Shown piece after piece: positions 31,631-38,610 of a stretch of 38,610 bases of DNA. The DNA comes from Chamaesiphon sp. 336R_metabinner_41 (GTDB lineage Bacteria; Cyanobacteriota; Cyanobacteriia; Cyanobacteriales; Chamaesiphonaceae): contig JANYDE010000064.1 of assembly GCA_025359915.1 (NCBI GenBank), positions 1 to 38,610 on the forward strand. The letters are read 5' to 3'. Position 1 is the stretch's first letter. The number at the start of each line of letters is the position of its first letter. Made by a program: the position numbers and the translations under genes. Below the pieces are notes generated by a model. That model was not told the origin of the DNA, made no database searches, and saw only the letters and a program-made list of their open reading frames with translations.

Positions 31631-33733
31631 ATGACATCAGCTTTTTCCCGTTTTCCCGATCGACTACAATCAGCCATCACATCCCGCTTGGGTTGGACAT
31701 CCTTGCGCCCAGTCCAAGAACTGGCGGGACATGCGATCCTCGATGGTTATAATACGATCGTGCTGGCACCGACGGCTGGGGGAAAGACAGAGGCGAGTAT
31801 GTTTCCGCTGTTGGCGCAGATGGTAGAGAAGGAACCTCAGGGAGTGGGGATGCTCTACATTGCGCCGATTAAGGCGTTGTTGAATAATCAAGCCGATCGA
31901 TTGGGGATGTATACTGAGATGCTTGGCTTGAGTCGGTTTCTGTGGCATGGGGATATTAAAGCGGCTGAGAAAAAAGCCTTTCGGAAACAGCCTGCGACGC
32001 TGTTGATGACGACTCCCGAATCGTTGGAGGTGATGTTGATGTCGGGGAGTGTGGCACATCATGAGATTTTTGCCGATTTACGGGCGGTGGTAATCGATGA
32101 GGTTCACGCCCTGGCTGGGAGCGATCGCGGAGCGCAGCTAATGTCGGTGCTAGAGCGGTTAATTCGGGTGAGCGTCAATGATGTGCAACGGGTGGGTTTG
32201 AGTGCCACTGTGGGCAATCCTGATGTGATTCTGGACTGGTTGCAGGGGACTTCCCAGCGTCCGCGCTGTAAGATCGATCCGCCGAAGGAGCATAGTAAGA
32301 AAGAGATTCGGATCTTGATGCAGGATTCTAAAATGGATATTGCCAATCGAGCGAGCATGTTGGCGCAGGGCAAAAAGAGTTTATTATTTTGTCAGAGTCG
32401 CGCTCTGGCTGAGGAAATATCTGGCGCAATGCAAAATCGGGGGATTGATGTATTTATCCATCATAGTTCGGTGGCGTTGGAGGAGCGCACTCTAGCGGAG
32501 GAGCGGTTTGCAAATGGGCATAATAATTGCATTGTCTGTACTTCGACGTTGGAATTGGGGATTGATGTGGGGGATTTGGATGCAGTTTTACAAGCGAATG
32601 CGCCGGATACGGTTTCGGCTTTTTTACAACGATTGGGGCGGACTGGTAGACGGGGTGGTGGTGCGAATACGACGTTTTTAATTGATAATTCGGCGGCTTT
32701 ATTACAAGCGATCGCGGTGATAGAATTAGCGCGGCGAAATTGGGTAGAATCGATCGTCGTATCCGATCGCAATTGGGCGGTATTAGTTCAACAATTACTG
32801 GCGATGACGCTGCAAGCTACTTCGATTTCTCCAGGGGATGTGTGGGCACAATTGGGCACGATTCCCGATTTCAAAGGGATTAAACGTGCGGAATTCGATC
32901 GCTTAATTAAGCACATGCTTAAGACGAATTATCTCTATCTAACTGGAGGCTTACTCGCGATCGGCACTGAATCCGAAAAAGCCTTCGGGCGGAAGAATTT
33001 CATGGCTTTATATGCGGTATTTAGTTCGCCCCAACAGTATGAAGTTTGTACCCTAGATGACCAACCGATCGGCTCGTTAGAACAAAAATTCATCGATACC
33101 CTGACACCCGAAATTAGTTGTTTCTTATTAGGTGGTAGATCCTGGATTGCTCAATCGATCGATCGGGATAAGCGGCGGGTAATAGTTGCCCCTGCACCGC
33201 AAGGAAAAAAACCAACTTGGGGCGGATTTATTCCTCAATTTTTGAGTTGGGAAATCTGTCAGGAAATTGCGGCTTTATTAAAATCTAAAGACGATCTTGT
33301 TTATCTCGATCGGGATGCTAAATTGGTATTAAATACTGCTCGCAGCGAACGCCGTCAGGAAGTGATCGATCGAATAATTTGGGAAGAAGATAAGCAGGTA
33401 CAATGGTGGACATTCGCAGGCGGGAGAATCAATCGCACATTGAAATATGGATTGGAATGTCTCTGGGGTTGGGAAGTCAGAGCCGACAATTTTCAAATCA
33501 CTGTTACAGGCGAACCTTTAACAGCAGCAATATTTGAGGCTGCGATATCGGAGGTAATTAAGCCAGAGTTTTGGAAGTTGAAAGAAACTCAGAAATATCT
33601 ATTAGAGAAGCTACCGAATTATCGGTTTAGTAAGTTTCAGCAAGTCTTACCCGATCGATATGCGTTGGAGATGGTGCAAGGTTATTTGTTAGATATCGAT
33701 GGGATTGGGAAATTGAAGATTGATCGATCTTAG
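31631..33733 (+). CDS. brxHI: BrxHI-like DEAD/DEAH-box helicase (Lhr family)
   Basis: From the ATG at 31631 (an in-frame TTG at 31595 would add 12 residues) the protein has 700 residues. Motifs: LRPVQELAGHAILDG (Q-motif-like), Walker A APTAGGKTEA (46-55), motif Ia YIAPIKALLNNQ, DEVH (156-159), GLSATVGNP, and motif VI QRLGRTGRRGG (333-343). The C-terminal ~300 residues form the winged-helix/beta-rich tail of Lhr-like proteins. It matches BrxHI, the helicase that accompanies BrxD in type 2, 5 and 6 BREX. Separation of BrxHI from BrxD by a restriction-modification pair is unusual. All helicase motifs are intact, unlike the broken helicase at 13877-17272. Confidence 0.9.
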   Translation: MTSAFSRFPDRLQSAITSRLGWTSLRPVQELAGHAILDGYNTIVLAPTAGGKTEASMFPLLAQMVEKEPQGVGMLYIAPIKALLNNQADRLGMYTEMLGLSRFLWHGDIKAAEKKAFRKQPATLLMTTPESLEVMLMSGSVAHHEIFADLRAVVIDEVHALAGSDRGAQLMSVLERLIRVSVNDVQRVGLSATVGNPDVILDWLQGTSQRPRCKIDPPKEHSKKEIRILMQDSKMDIANRASMLAQGKKSLLFCQSRALAEEISGAMQNRGIDVFIHHSSVALEERTLAEERFANGHNNCIVCTSTLELGIDVGDLDAVLQANAPDTVSAFLQRLGRTGRRGGGANTTFLIDNSAALLQAIAVIELARRNWVESIVVSDRNWAVLVQQLLAMTLQATSISPGDVWAQLGTIPDFKGIKRAEFDRLIKHMLKTNYLYLTGGLLAIGTESEKAFGRKNFMALYAVFSSPQQYEVCTLDDQPIGSLEQKFIDTLTPEISCFLLGGRSWIAQSIDRDKRRVIVAPAPQGKKPTWGGFIPQFLSWEICQEIAALLKSKDDLVYLDRDAKLVLNTARSERRQEVIDRIIWEEDKQVQWWTFAGGRINRTLKYGLECLWGWEVRADNFQITVTGEPLTAAIFEAAISEVIKPEFWKLKETQKYLLEKLPNYRFSKFQQVLPDRYALEMVQGYLLDIDGIGKLKIDRS

Positions 33734-33805
33734 ATTGTTACCAAGGTTGCTAATATTTTTAACCACACACCATCCGCAGAGGGCGCAGAGAAGAAAAAAG
33801 AGATA

Positions 33806-34303
33806 TTATGATTTAATTGCTGGTAATTTCGACAAATAATAGCTTGCTAATTTTACCATTGGTTCAAATAATTCTCCAACTCGTTCCTTCAAAATAGTAA
33901 TTTGATAATTACCACTATCTATTTCATGAAATAGTAAGAAAAAAACAGAACAGTCCATTTTGTAATTTCCTCGATCTGCAAATTTTCCGGCTAGCATTAA
34001 CAGATCTTCAAGCATCAAGTCACCTCGCTCAAATCGTAGGTATAGAAAACCTAGATATAACTCGGCATATTCGATTCGGTTCCAAGTAGCCTGCTGTATT
34101 TAATGACTCTGCTTCCAAAGTAAGAGCGTCGCTTTTTCAACTGTATCTATTAGAGATATTTCTAGTAACCAAAATGGTGGTGAATCCAATTCAAGGATTT
34201 GATTTTCAGCCCAATCAACCCAGACGGAAGAACGAATATATTCACTCTCAAGAGCCACTTTCCAAATTAATAATGATTCGTCTAATGTAAGGACATTCAT
34301 CAA
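33806..34303 (-). pseudogene. Hypothetical protein gene interrupted by one in-frame TAA
   Basis: From the Met at 34303 the frame reads MMNVLTLDESLLIWKVALES ... ATLLLWKQSH, stop (34100-34102), then continues in the same frame IQQATWNRIEYAELYLGFLY, then LRFERGDLMLEDLLMLAGKF ... YYLSKLPAIKS to 33806. The total would be 165 residues. Both parts are protein-like (amphipathic helices, similar composition), so this is one gene with a nonsense codon rather than two genes. I do not recognise the family. It lies between brxHI (convergent) and vapC. Confidence 0.6.
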
Positions 34304-34412
34304 TATCGATTAAATTATATGTCTTTCTTTCTAGATCGATCGACTATCTTAACTATCGATCGATGAATTTGAAACCTCAGCTACTGCTCTAATTTTATCC
34401 CAATCGATCACA

Positions 34413-34808
34413 TTATGCTTTCGCCCATAATATGTCGATACCATATTGAGTCAAAATCTCATCGGCTGTTACCAGTTTCATCCTTTCGATCTGTGCTTGA
34501 GCTAACAGGATGCGATCGAACGGATCGCGATGCAATAATGGCAATGTCGCCACCTGACAAACATGAGGAAAAATTATATCTAGTGATTTTGCACCCAATC
34601 GCCGCATTCGACTAGAAACATAAGTATCGACAGGTTCGGGAAGTGGTAATTTGCCAATCCCCACTTTAATCGCAATTTCCCAGGTGCTCGCCACGGAGAA
34701 AAACAGTTCGTTCTCTTCAGCCACAATTTGCTCGATTGCGTCTGAATTGAGTCGTTCTGGCTCTGTGAACCACCATAATAGACATTGAGTATCCAATAGC
34801 AGTTTCAA
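34413..34808 (-). CDS. vapC: VapC-type PIN-domain ribonuclease toxin
   Basis: A 131-residue PIN-domain protein. Catalytic acids: Asp6 in LLLDTQCLLWW, Glu in ASTWEIAIK, Asp in HRDPFDRILLAQA and Asp in VTADEIL. This is the standard PIN quartet of metal-dependent RNases (LLDTq.llWw is typical of the subfamily paired with Phd antitoxins). The start overlaps the end of the antitoxin gene by 4 bp. The cassette looks intact and functional. Confidence 0.93.
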   Translation of the reverse strand: MKLLLDTQCLLWWFTEPERLNSDAIEQIVAEENELFFSVASTWEIAIKVGIGKLPLPEPVDTYVSSRMRRLGAKSLDIIFPHVCQVATLPLLHRDPFDRILLAQAQIERMKLVTADEILTQYGIDILWAKA

Positions 34809-35053
34809 GCGTCTTCCCCCTCGAAGGCGGCTAATAAGTCTGCTGGTAAGGAATCATTAAAATCTGCGGGTACTTGGAATAAGTTTCGATCAATCCCCAT
34901 GCTACTACGCCTGTCGAGTTTATTTGTGGTTATTGGTACTAATTTTGCCACTGGTACGCCTCGATTGGCAATCGTAATCTCTTCGCCTAGCTCTACCCGC
35001 GACAGCAATTGGGATAGATGGGTTTTGGCTTGATGAATATTAACGGTATCCAT
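34805..35053 (-). CDS. phd: Phd/YefM-family antitoxin
   Basis: 82 residues beginning MDTVNIHQAKTHLSQLLSRV, then GEEITIANRGVPVAKLVPI, the Phd/YefM DNA-binding fold. The C-terminal ADFNDSLPADLLAAFEGED is the flexible toxin-binding tail. It is first in the operon with vapC and preceded by a perfect inverted repeat at 35061-35082, presumably the site of autorepression. Confidence 0.93.
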   Translation of the reverse strand: MDTVNIHQAKTHLSQLLSRVELGEEITIANRGVPVAKLVPITTNKLDRRSSMGIDRNLFQVPADFNDSLPADLLAAFEGEDA

Positions 35054-35060
35054 AGCTAAT

Positions 35061-35082
35061 GACTTAGTTTACAAACTAAGTC
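35061..35082. promoter_or_regulatory. Palindromic operator of the phd-vapC operon
   Basis: Arms GACTTAGTTT (35061-35070) and AAACTAAGTC (35073-35082) are perfectly complementary with a 2-nt centre. The site ends 8 bp before the phd start codon, the usual place for a Phd autorepression operator. Confidence 0.65.
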
Positions 35083-35150
35083 TAGTATAGTCCGATCGCT
35101 CTTCAATCTGCAAGGCAAAATTTCTGTATTTCATCCCAATAATCTAATTA

Positions 35151-35726
35151 TTAATTATTAATTAACTCCACATCTTCAAAAATATCTACCACCGGAATCG
35201 CACAATTGATACTTGCTAATTGCAATGTGTCCCTCAGATAATAAGATTGCAATACCCACAAACCTTGAGGACTGCACTGAAAATAGTCTACTCTTTGTCT
35301 GGATTGACTAACTAATACATATTCTTGCAGACTTTCTAACTGTTGATAATCGGCGAATTTATCACCTCTGTCGAATGCTTCCGTACTTGGAGATAATACC
35401 TCGACAATCAAGCAAGGATGTTGTTTGTAATTAGTTAATTCTCGATCGAGTGGGTTGCAAGTCACCAATACATCAGGATAATAATAACTCTTGCGAGTCG
35501 CTAAATTTACGCGCATATCGCTTACATATGCGCGACAACCGCTACCGCGTAGATGATTGCGCAGGATCGAGCCGATGTTCAGACTGATAGTTACGTGAGC
35601 ATCACTCGCACCAGCCATTGCATAGACATAGCCATCTCGATACTCGTGTTTAAGTTGGCTGCTGGCTTCTGCGGCGAGATACTCGTCAACTGTGATGTTG
35701 TCGTCGGGTTGAAAATTGGCTACCAT
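35151..35726 (-). CDS. Uma2-family (DUF820) PD-(D/E)XK nuclease
   Basis: 191 residues with the Uma2 pattern: TVDEYLAAEASSQLKHEYRD, then GYVYAMAGASDAHVTISLNI. The nuclease core is YYPDVLV ... CLIVEVLSPSTEAFDRGDKF (Asp of PDV, Glu-x-L of VEVLS, Lys of DK). ADYQQLESLQEYVLVSQSRQ is also typical. Cyanobacteria carry dozens of these genes, thought to be endonucleases of mobile or selfish character, and their real role is unknown. Full length for the family. Confidence 0.93.
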   Translation of the reverse strand: MVANFQPDDNITVDEYLAAEASSQLKHEYRDGYVYAMAGASDAHVTISLNIGSILRNHLRGSGCRAYVSDMRVNLATRKSYYYPDVLVTCNPLDRELTNYKQHPCLIVEVLSPSTEAFDRGDKFADYQQLESLQEYVLVSQSRQRVDYFQCSPQGLWVLQSYYLRDTLQLASINCAIPVVDIFEDVELINN

Positions 35727-35782
35727 TCGATCGAGAAAATGAGACTATCGGTACTAATTATATCAAAACCACTAACTTGAGC

Positions 35783-35879
35783 AAAAAATCAGGTAGGGCT
35801 AATGTCTTGTCGGTTTTTTATTCTGGGGAAACCCCAGAATAAAACCGCCGCTTCATCAATTAGCCCTACCTGATTTTTT
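35783..35879. repeat. Nested palindromic repeat (TGTCTTGTCG...CGCCGC family), copy C
   Basis: Perfect 21-nt outer arms (35783-35803 and 35859-35879; centre word AGGTAGGGCTAAT) enclose the core TGTCTTGTCGG (35803-35813). Then comes a stem TTTTATTCTGGGG / CCCCAGAATAAAA, and CCGCCGC, then TTCATC. Without the core the outer arms would close to a simple palindrome of the TAGGG..TAAT-TCAT-ATTA..CCCTA type. It separates the Uma2 gene and the natB-like gene; the right end (TTTTTT) also serves as terminator for natB. Confidence 0.8.
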
Positions 35880-35895
35880 TGGAGATAGTCAGCTT

Positions 35896-37308
35896 TTATT
35901 TAGCCGATTTCGCCGCAGGTTTATCAGCGGTTTTACCAGCAGGTTTAGCATCACCTTTTGGTGCTGAACCGAGTTGAATATTCACTTGGTCGATCGTTTT
36001 CAGGGTACCATCAGGTTGAACTTGCCAGATATCATAAGTACCTACCACGTCACCTTGAGCGTCGAGATCGACATTCCCACTGGCTCCTTGATAGTTGATT
36101 TTCTTACCAGCCTTAAGCAGGGTAATCGCTTTGCAGAGATCGCCGACTTCCTCACCATCACCGCTAGCAACTTCATGAATTTTGCTGGCAATGCCTTCAC
36201 CTGTATTAGTTTTAGCTGATTGAGCCGCTAACATGATTAATGCTGCCGCATCCCAGGAGTGTTGGAGATAGGGTGTGAGAGGTTTTCCGGTTGCCGTCCA
36301 CTGCTTATTAAAGTCTTCTAGAGCCTTGCCATGTGCCCCAGGAACAGTACCGATCGCTCCTGCGATGATAAATTTGCCATCTTTGGATTTTCCGACCTGA
36401 TCGGGGAATTTTGGCGAGTAGGCACCATCAGGGAGCATGATCGTCACACCTTTGCTCAAGCCTTGCTCGTAGGCGGCTTTGAGCAGGAGGGAGCCAGTAT
36501 CGGGATAGACGAGTGTTGCTAGAGCTTGAGGTTTCCCTTCAAAGGCGGCTTTGACTTCGGAGTCAAAGGTAGTAGCTTTGGGATCGTAGCGGGTGGGTTT
36601 GGCTTCATTGGTGACAGTACCACCCAATTTTTTGAAGGCGGCGACGAATTCTTTTTCAAATCCGACACCATAATCATTATTGATCGCGATCGTCGAAACT
36701 TTTTTGAATCCTTTTTTAAAGGCTAACTGCGCCATTGCCTGAGCTTGATAGGTATCTGGTGGCGCAGTCCGTGCCCAGTATCCTTTATATTCGCCTTTTT
36801 TGGCTCGATCTGTAAATACTGGACTAGTACTACCTGGGGAGACAATCATCACCTTATTTTGGACAGCGATAGCGGCGGCGGCGGTGGAAACGCCACTTCC
36901 GAATGCGCCAACTACTCCCGCAACTTTATCGACGGCGGTGAGTTTGGTCATTGCGGCGGATCCTGCGCTAGGATCACTTTGATCGTCTTCAGATACCAAG
37001 GTTACGGGTGCGCCATTGATTCCACCACAACCATTTACGGTATCCACCGCCATTTTAACCGCACTGGGTAAGGGTTGGGCGATCGAAGCTAAATCTCCAG
37101 TATTAGAAAATAGGGAACCAATTTTCAAGCCTTTACTACTGTCAGCACCACTGTCATAAGTGGCTGTGGGTGTACCGACACTTCCACCTGGTGTAGATCC
37201 TGTTGGTTTGGGATTGCTACAACTAGTAGTTAATAAGCTGGTAACAGTCGTCAATAATGCCATCACTATCGCTAGTTTTGGCTGAATTCGTGGATCTGGT
37301 TTATGCAT
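35896..37308 (-). CDS. natB: Amino-acid ABC transporter substrate-binding lipoprotein (NatB-like, LivJ family)
   Basis: From the Met at 37308 (an upstream Met at 37341 is less likely because the signal peptide follows the second) the protein has 470 residues. A signal peptide KLAIVMALLTTVTSLLTTSC ends at a lipobox Cys30, followed by a Ser/Thr/Gly linker. The type I periplasmic binding fold follows: GLKIGSLFSNTGDLASIAQP, then VNGCGGINGAPVTLVSEDDQ, then VAGVVGAFGSGVS, DTYQAQAMAQLAFKKGFKKV, and DVVGTYDIWQVQPDG. It resembles NatB, binding protein of the neutral amino acid permease NatABCDE of cyanobacteria. The C-terminal Lys/Ala/Pro tail (about 20 residues) is unusual. No permease or ATPase genes are in the window, so it is an orphan. 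Confidence 0.83.
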   Translation of the reverse strand: MHKPDPRIQPKLAIVMALLTTVTSLLTTSCSNPKPTGSTPGGSVGTPTATYDSGADSSKGLKIGSLFSNTGDLASIAQPLPSAVKMAVDTVNGCGGINGAPVTLVSEDDQSDPSAGSAAMTKLTAVDKVAGVVGAFGSGVSTAAAAIAVQNKVMIVSPGSTSPVFTDRAKKGEYKGYWARTAPPDTYQAQAMAQLAFKKGFKKVSTIAINNDYGVGFEKEFVAAFKKLGGTVTNEAKPTRYDPKATTFDSEVKAAFEGKPQALATLVYPDTGSLLLKAAYEQGLSKGVTIMLPDGAYSPKFPDQVGKSKDGKFIIAGAIGTVPGAHGKALEDFNKQWTATGKPLTPYLQHSWDAAALIMLAAQSAKTNTGEGIASKIHEVASGDGEEVGDLCKAITLLKAGKKINYQGASGNVDLDAQGDVVGTYDIWQVQPDGTLKTIDQVNIQLGSAPKGDAKPAGKTADKPAAKSAK

Positions 37309-37355
37309 AATTTCACTGACACTTCTCACACTAATCAGCATAGTAGCATTTTGCA

Positions 37356-37464
37356 GATGGGAGATGGGAGATGGGAGATGGGAGACTGGGGGACTGGAAA
37401 TCTTGCGAACTATTCACTATTCACTATTCACTATTCACTATTCACTATTCCCTATTCACTATTC
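37356..37464 (+). repeat. Two short tandem heptamer arrays (STRR type) between natB and csaB
   Basis: GATGGGA occurs four times in perfect tandem (37356-37383). ACTATTC then occurs six times perfectly from 37409 to 37450, followed by CCTATTC and ACTATTC (to 37464). Heptameric short tandemly repeated repetitive sequences of this kind are a hallmark of cyanobacterial intergenic DNA. They lie in the divergent promoter region of natB and csaB. Confidence 0.92.
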
Positions 37465-37521
37465 TCTATCCCCCTTCCCCTGTAGAATGTCTCATAAGAT
37501 CTCGATCGGGTGTTTGAGCAA

Positions 37522-38580
37522 ATGACAGAAATCCAGGCGGTGCTATGTGGTTATTATGGCAAAGGTAACGGTGGCGATGAAGCCTTACTGGTGTCGATGT
37601 TGGAGATGTTGCCGTCACATGTAAAACCATTAGTATTGTCAGCAAATCCTCGCGCCACTGCGAAGAGTTATGGTGTCAAAAGTTACGATCGCATGAAGAG
37701 TGGATCTGTAGTTCGCGCTCTGACGGAATCGCAAGTATTAATCCTCGGTGGTGGAAGTTTGATCCAAGATGCCACAAGTATGCGCAATTCGATCTATTAT
37801 GGTGGTCTAATTGGATTAGCTCGACAATTTGGATTACAAACGATCGCGATCGCTCAAGGTATCGGCCCATTAGATAAACCCCTGACTAGATGGATTGCCA
37901 AGCAAGCTTTTGGAGGCTGTACTGCTCTCAGTGTTAGAGATCCAGCATCAGCAGCATTAGTCGAATCCTGGGGAATATCCTGTCTGATGGCACCCGATCC
38001 TGTCTGGAGTATGTCCGCTACTCCCATGCCTGAAATTGCCAGTATTCCCAGCCCAAAAATCGCCGTCACCTTGCGATCGCATCCCCAATTGACAAATCAA
38101 CGCTTAGATACCATTACTCAAGCCTTAGTGGACTTGCAAACCGCCACCGGCAGTCATATTTTACTCGTCCCGTTCCAACCGACGACAGATCTGGATATTG
38201 CCGAGCAAATCAAGTCCGAATTGACAGATAATAGTCAAATCGTCATCCTCACAGATCCCAAACAACTTAACGGTTTATTTCAAGGAGTGGATTTAGCGAT
38301 CGGAATGCGCTATCACAGTCTAATTATGGCAGCAGCTCAGGGATGTAAATGTTGGGCGATCTGTTACGACCCAAAAGTCAGTAAACTAATGACAGAAATC
38401 GATATACCTGGTTGGGAACTAACAGAGCTTCCCACCGATTCAGCCGCAATCACTCAAGCCTGGAAACAACACCTCGAAACAGGATCGTCTCTAAGTAATG
38501 AAGCAATCCAAACTCTACATCAAAATTCCCTCGCACACAAAGACTTACTAGCTCAGGCAATTAGTAGAATAGTGGTTTAG
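37522..38580 (+). CDS. csaB: Polysaccharide pyruvyl transferase CsaB
   Basis: 352 residues from the ATG at 37522 (a GTG at 37510 adds four). LCGYYGKGNGGDEALLVSML, ILGGGSLIQDATSMRNSIYY, IAIAQGIGPL, LSVRDPASAALVESWGI and IGMRYHSLIMAAAQG are the family motifs; GMRYHSLI contains the Arg and His of the GT-B-like active site. CsaB adds pyruvate ketals to cell-wall polysaccharide, the anchor for S-layer homology (SLH) domain proteins, which cyanobacterial outer-membrane porins carry. It is divergent from natB across heptamer repeats, and the stop codon lies within another heptamer array. Confidence 0.93.
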   Translation: MTEIQAVLCGYYGKGNGGDEALLVSMLEMLPSHVKPLVLSANPRATAKSYGVKSYDRMKSGSVVRALTESQVLILGGGSLIQDATSMRNSIYYGGLIGLARQFGLQTIAIAQGIGPLDKPLTRWIAKQAFGGCTALSVRDPASAALVESWGISCLMAPDPVWSMSATPMPEIASIPSPKIAVTLRSHPQLTNQRLDTITQALVDLQTATGSHILLVPFQPTTDLDIAEQIKSELTDNSQIVILTDPKQLNGLFQGVDLAIGMRYHSLIMAAAQGCKCWAICYDPKVSKLMTEIDIPGWELTELPTDSAAITQAWKQHLETGSSLSNEAIQTLHQNSLAHKDLLAQAISRIVV

Positions 38581-38610
38581 GGATTAGGGATTAGGGTTTA
38601 GGGATTAGGG
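38576..38610 (+). repeat. Heptamer array (TTTAGGG/ATTAGGG x5) at the right edge
   Basis: Five consecutive heptamers, TTTAGGG, ATTAGGG, ATTAGGG, TTTAGGG, ATTAGGG, run to the last base and probably continue. The first unit contains the csaB stop codon (TAG, 38578-38580). This is an STRR-type repeat. Confidence 0.92.

Noticed and set aside
35974-37071. Several plus-strand ORFs of 60-108 residues
   Set aside because: All are antisense to the natB-like gene, which has a complete signal peptide and fold.

Overview
The window looks like a filamentous or colonial freshwater cyanobacterium. Evidence seen in the sequence: very frequent CGATCG palindromes including HIP1-type GCGATCGC, heptameric tandem repeats (STRR type), many intergenic palindromes, and a gene set typical of the phylum (cyanophycin synthetase and cyanophycinase, arginine dihydrolase AgrE/ArgZ, NrtABCD, NatB-like binding protein, CsaB, xisH/xisI remnants). 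The dense GATCGATC context recalls Chamaesiphon-like genomes, but that is only an impression. No tRNA, rRNA or CRISPR array was found.

Layout. 1-3.7 kb: a pirin-like frame running off the left edge, a MAPEG membrane protein, a LuxR-type regulator, a single-domain globin and a convergent Crp/Fnr regulator, then a DUF2283 protein. 3.7-13.4 kb: a nitrogen block with agrE (arginine to ornithine plus ammonia, and on to proline), psiE-like, a complete four-gene nitrate-type ABC transporter (nrtA, nrtB, nrtC, nrtD) with structured repeats between its genes, and cyanophycinase (cphB). 13.4-23.9 kb: an accessory island separating cphB from cphA. It holds a decayed xisH/xisI pair, a broken PLD-domain/DEAD-box helicase, a clan AA aspartic protease with a small partner, a MazF-type toxin-antitoxin pair, and a type ISP-like restriction-modification gene cut in two by an IS200-like transposase flanked by two direct ~260-bp clusters of REP-like palindromes. 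23.9-27.6 kb: a perfect NtcA-type box, cyanophycin synthetase (cphA) and isoaspartyl dipeptidase, which finishes cyanophycin breakdown. 27.7-33.7 kb: a compact same-strand module of BrxD-like ATPase, PD-(D/E)XK-type nuclease, N6-adenine methyltransferase and BrxHI/Lhr-like helicase, with no PglZ, PglX or BrxC in the window. 33.8-38.6 kb: a nonsense-interrupted hypothetical gene, a Phd/VapC pair with a palindromic operator, a Uma2-family nuclease, a NatB-like lipoprotein, STRR repeats and csaB.

How it fits together. Uptake (nrt, natB), storage (cphA), mobilisation (cphB, isoaspartyl dipeptidase) and arginine catabolism (agrE) of nitrogen lie within about 23 kb, apart from natB further right, and are interspersed with defence and toxin-antitoxin genes, several of them decaying. 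The most interesting parts are the BrxD/nuclease/methyltransferase/BrxHI module and a family of hairpin elements found nested inside the loops of other palindromic repeats (about 3.6, 23.5 and 35.8 kb).
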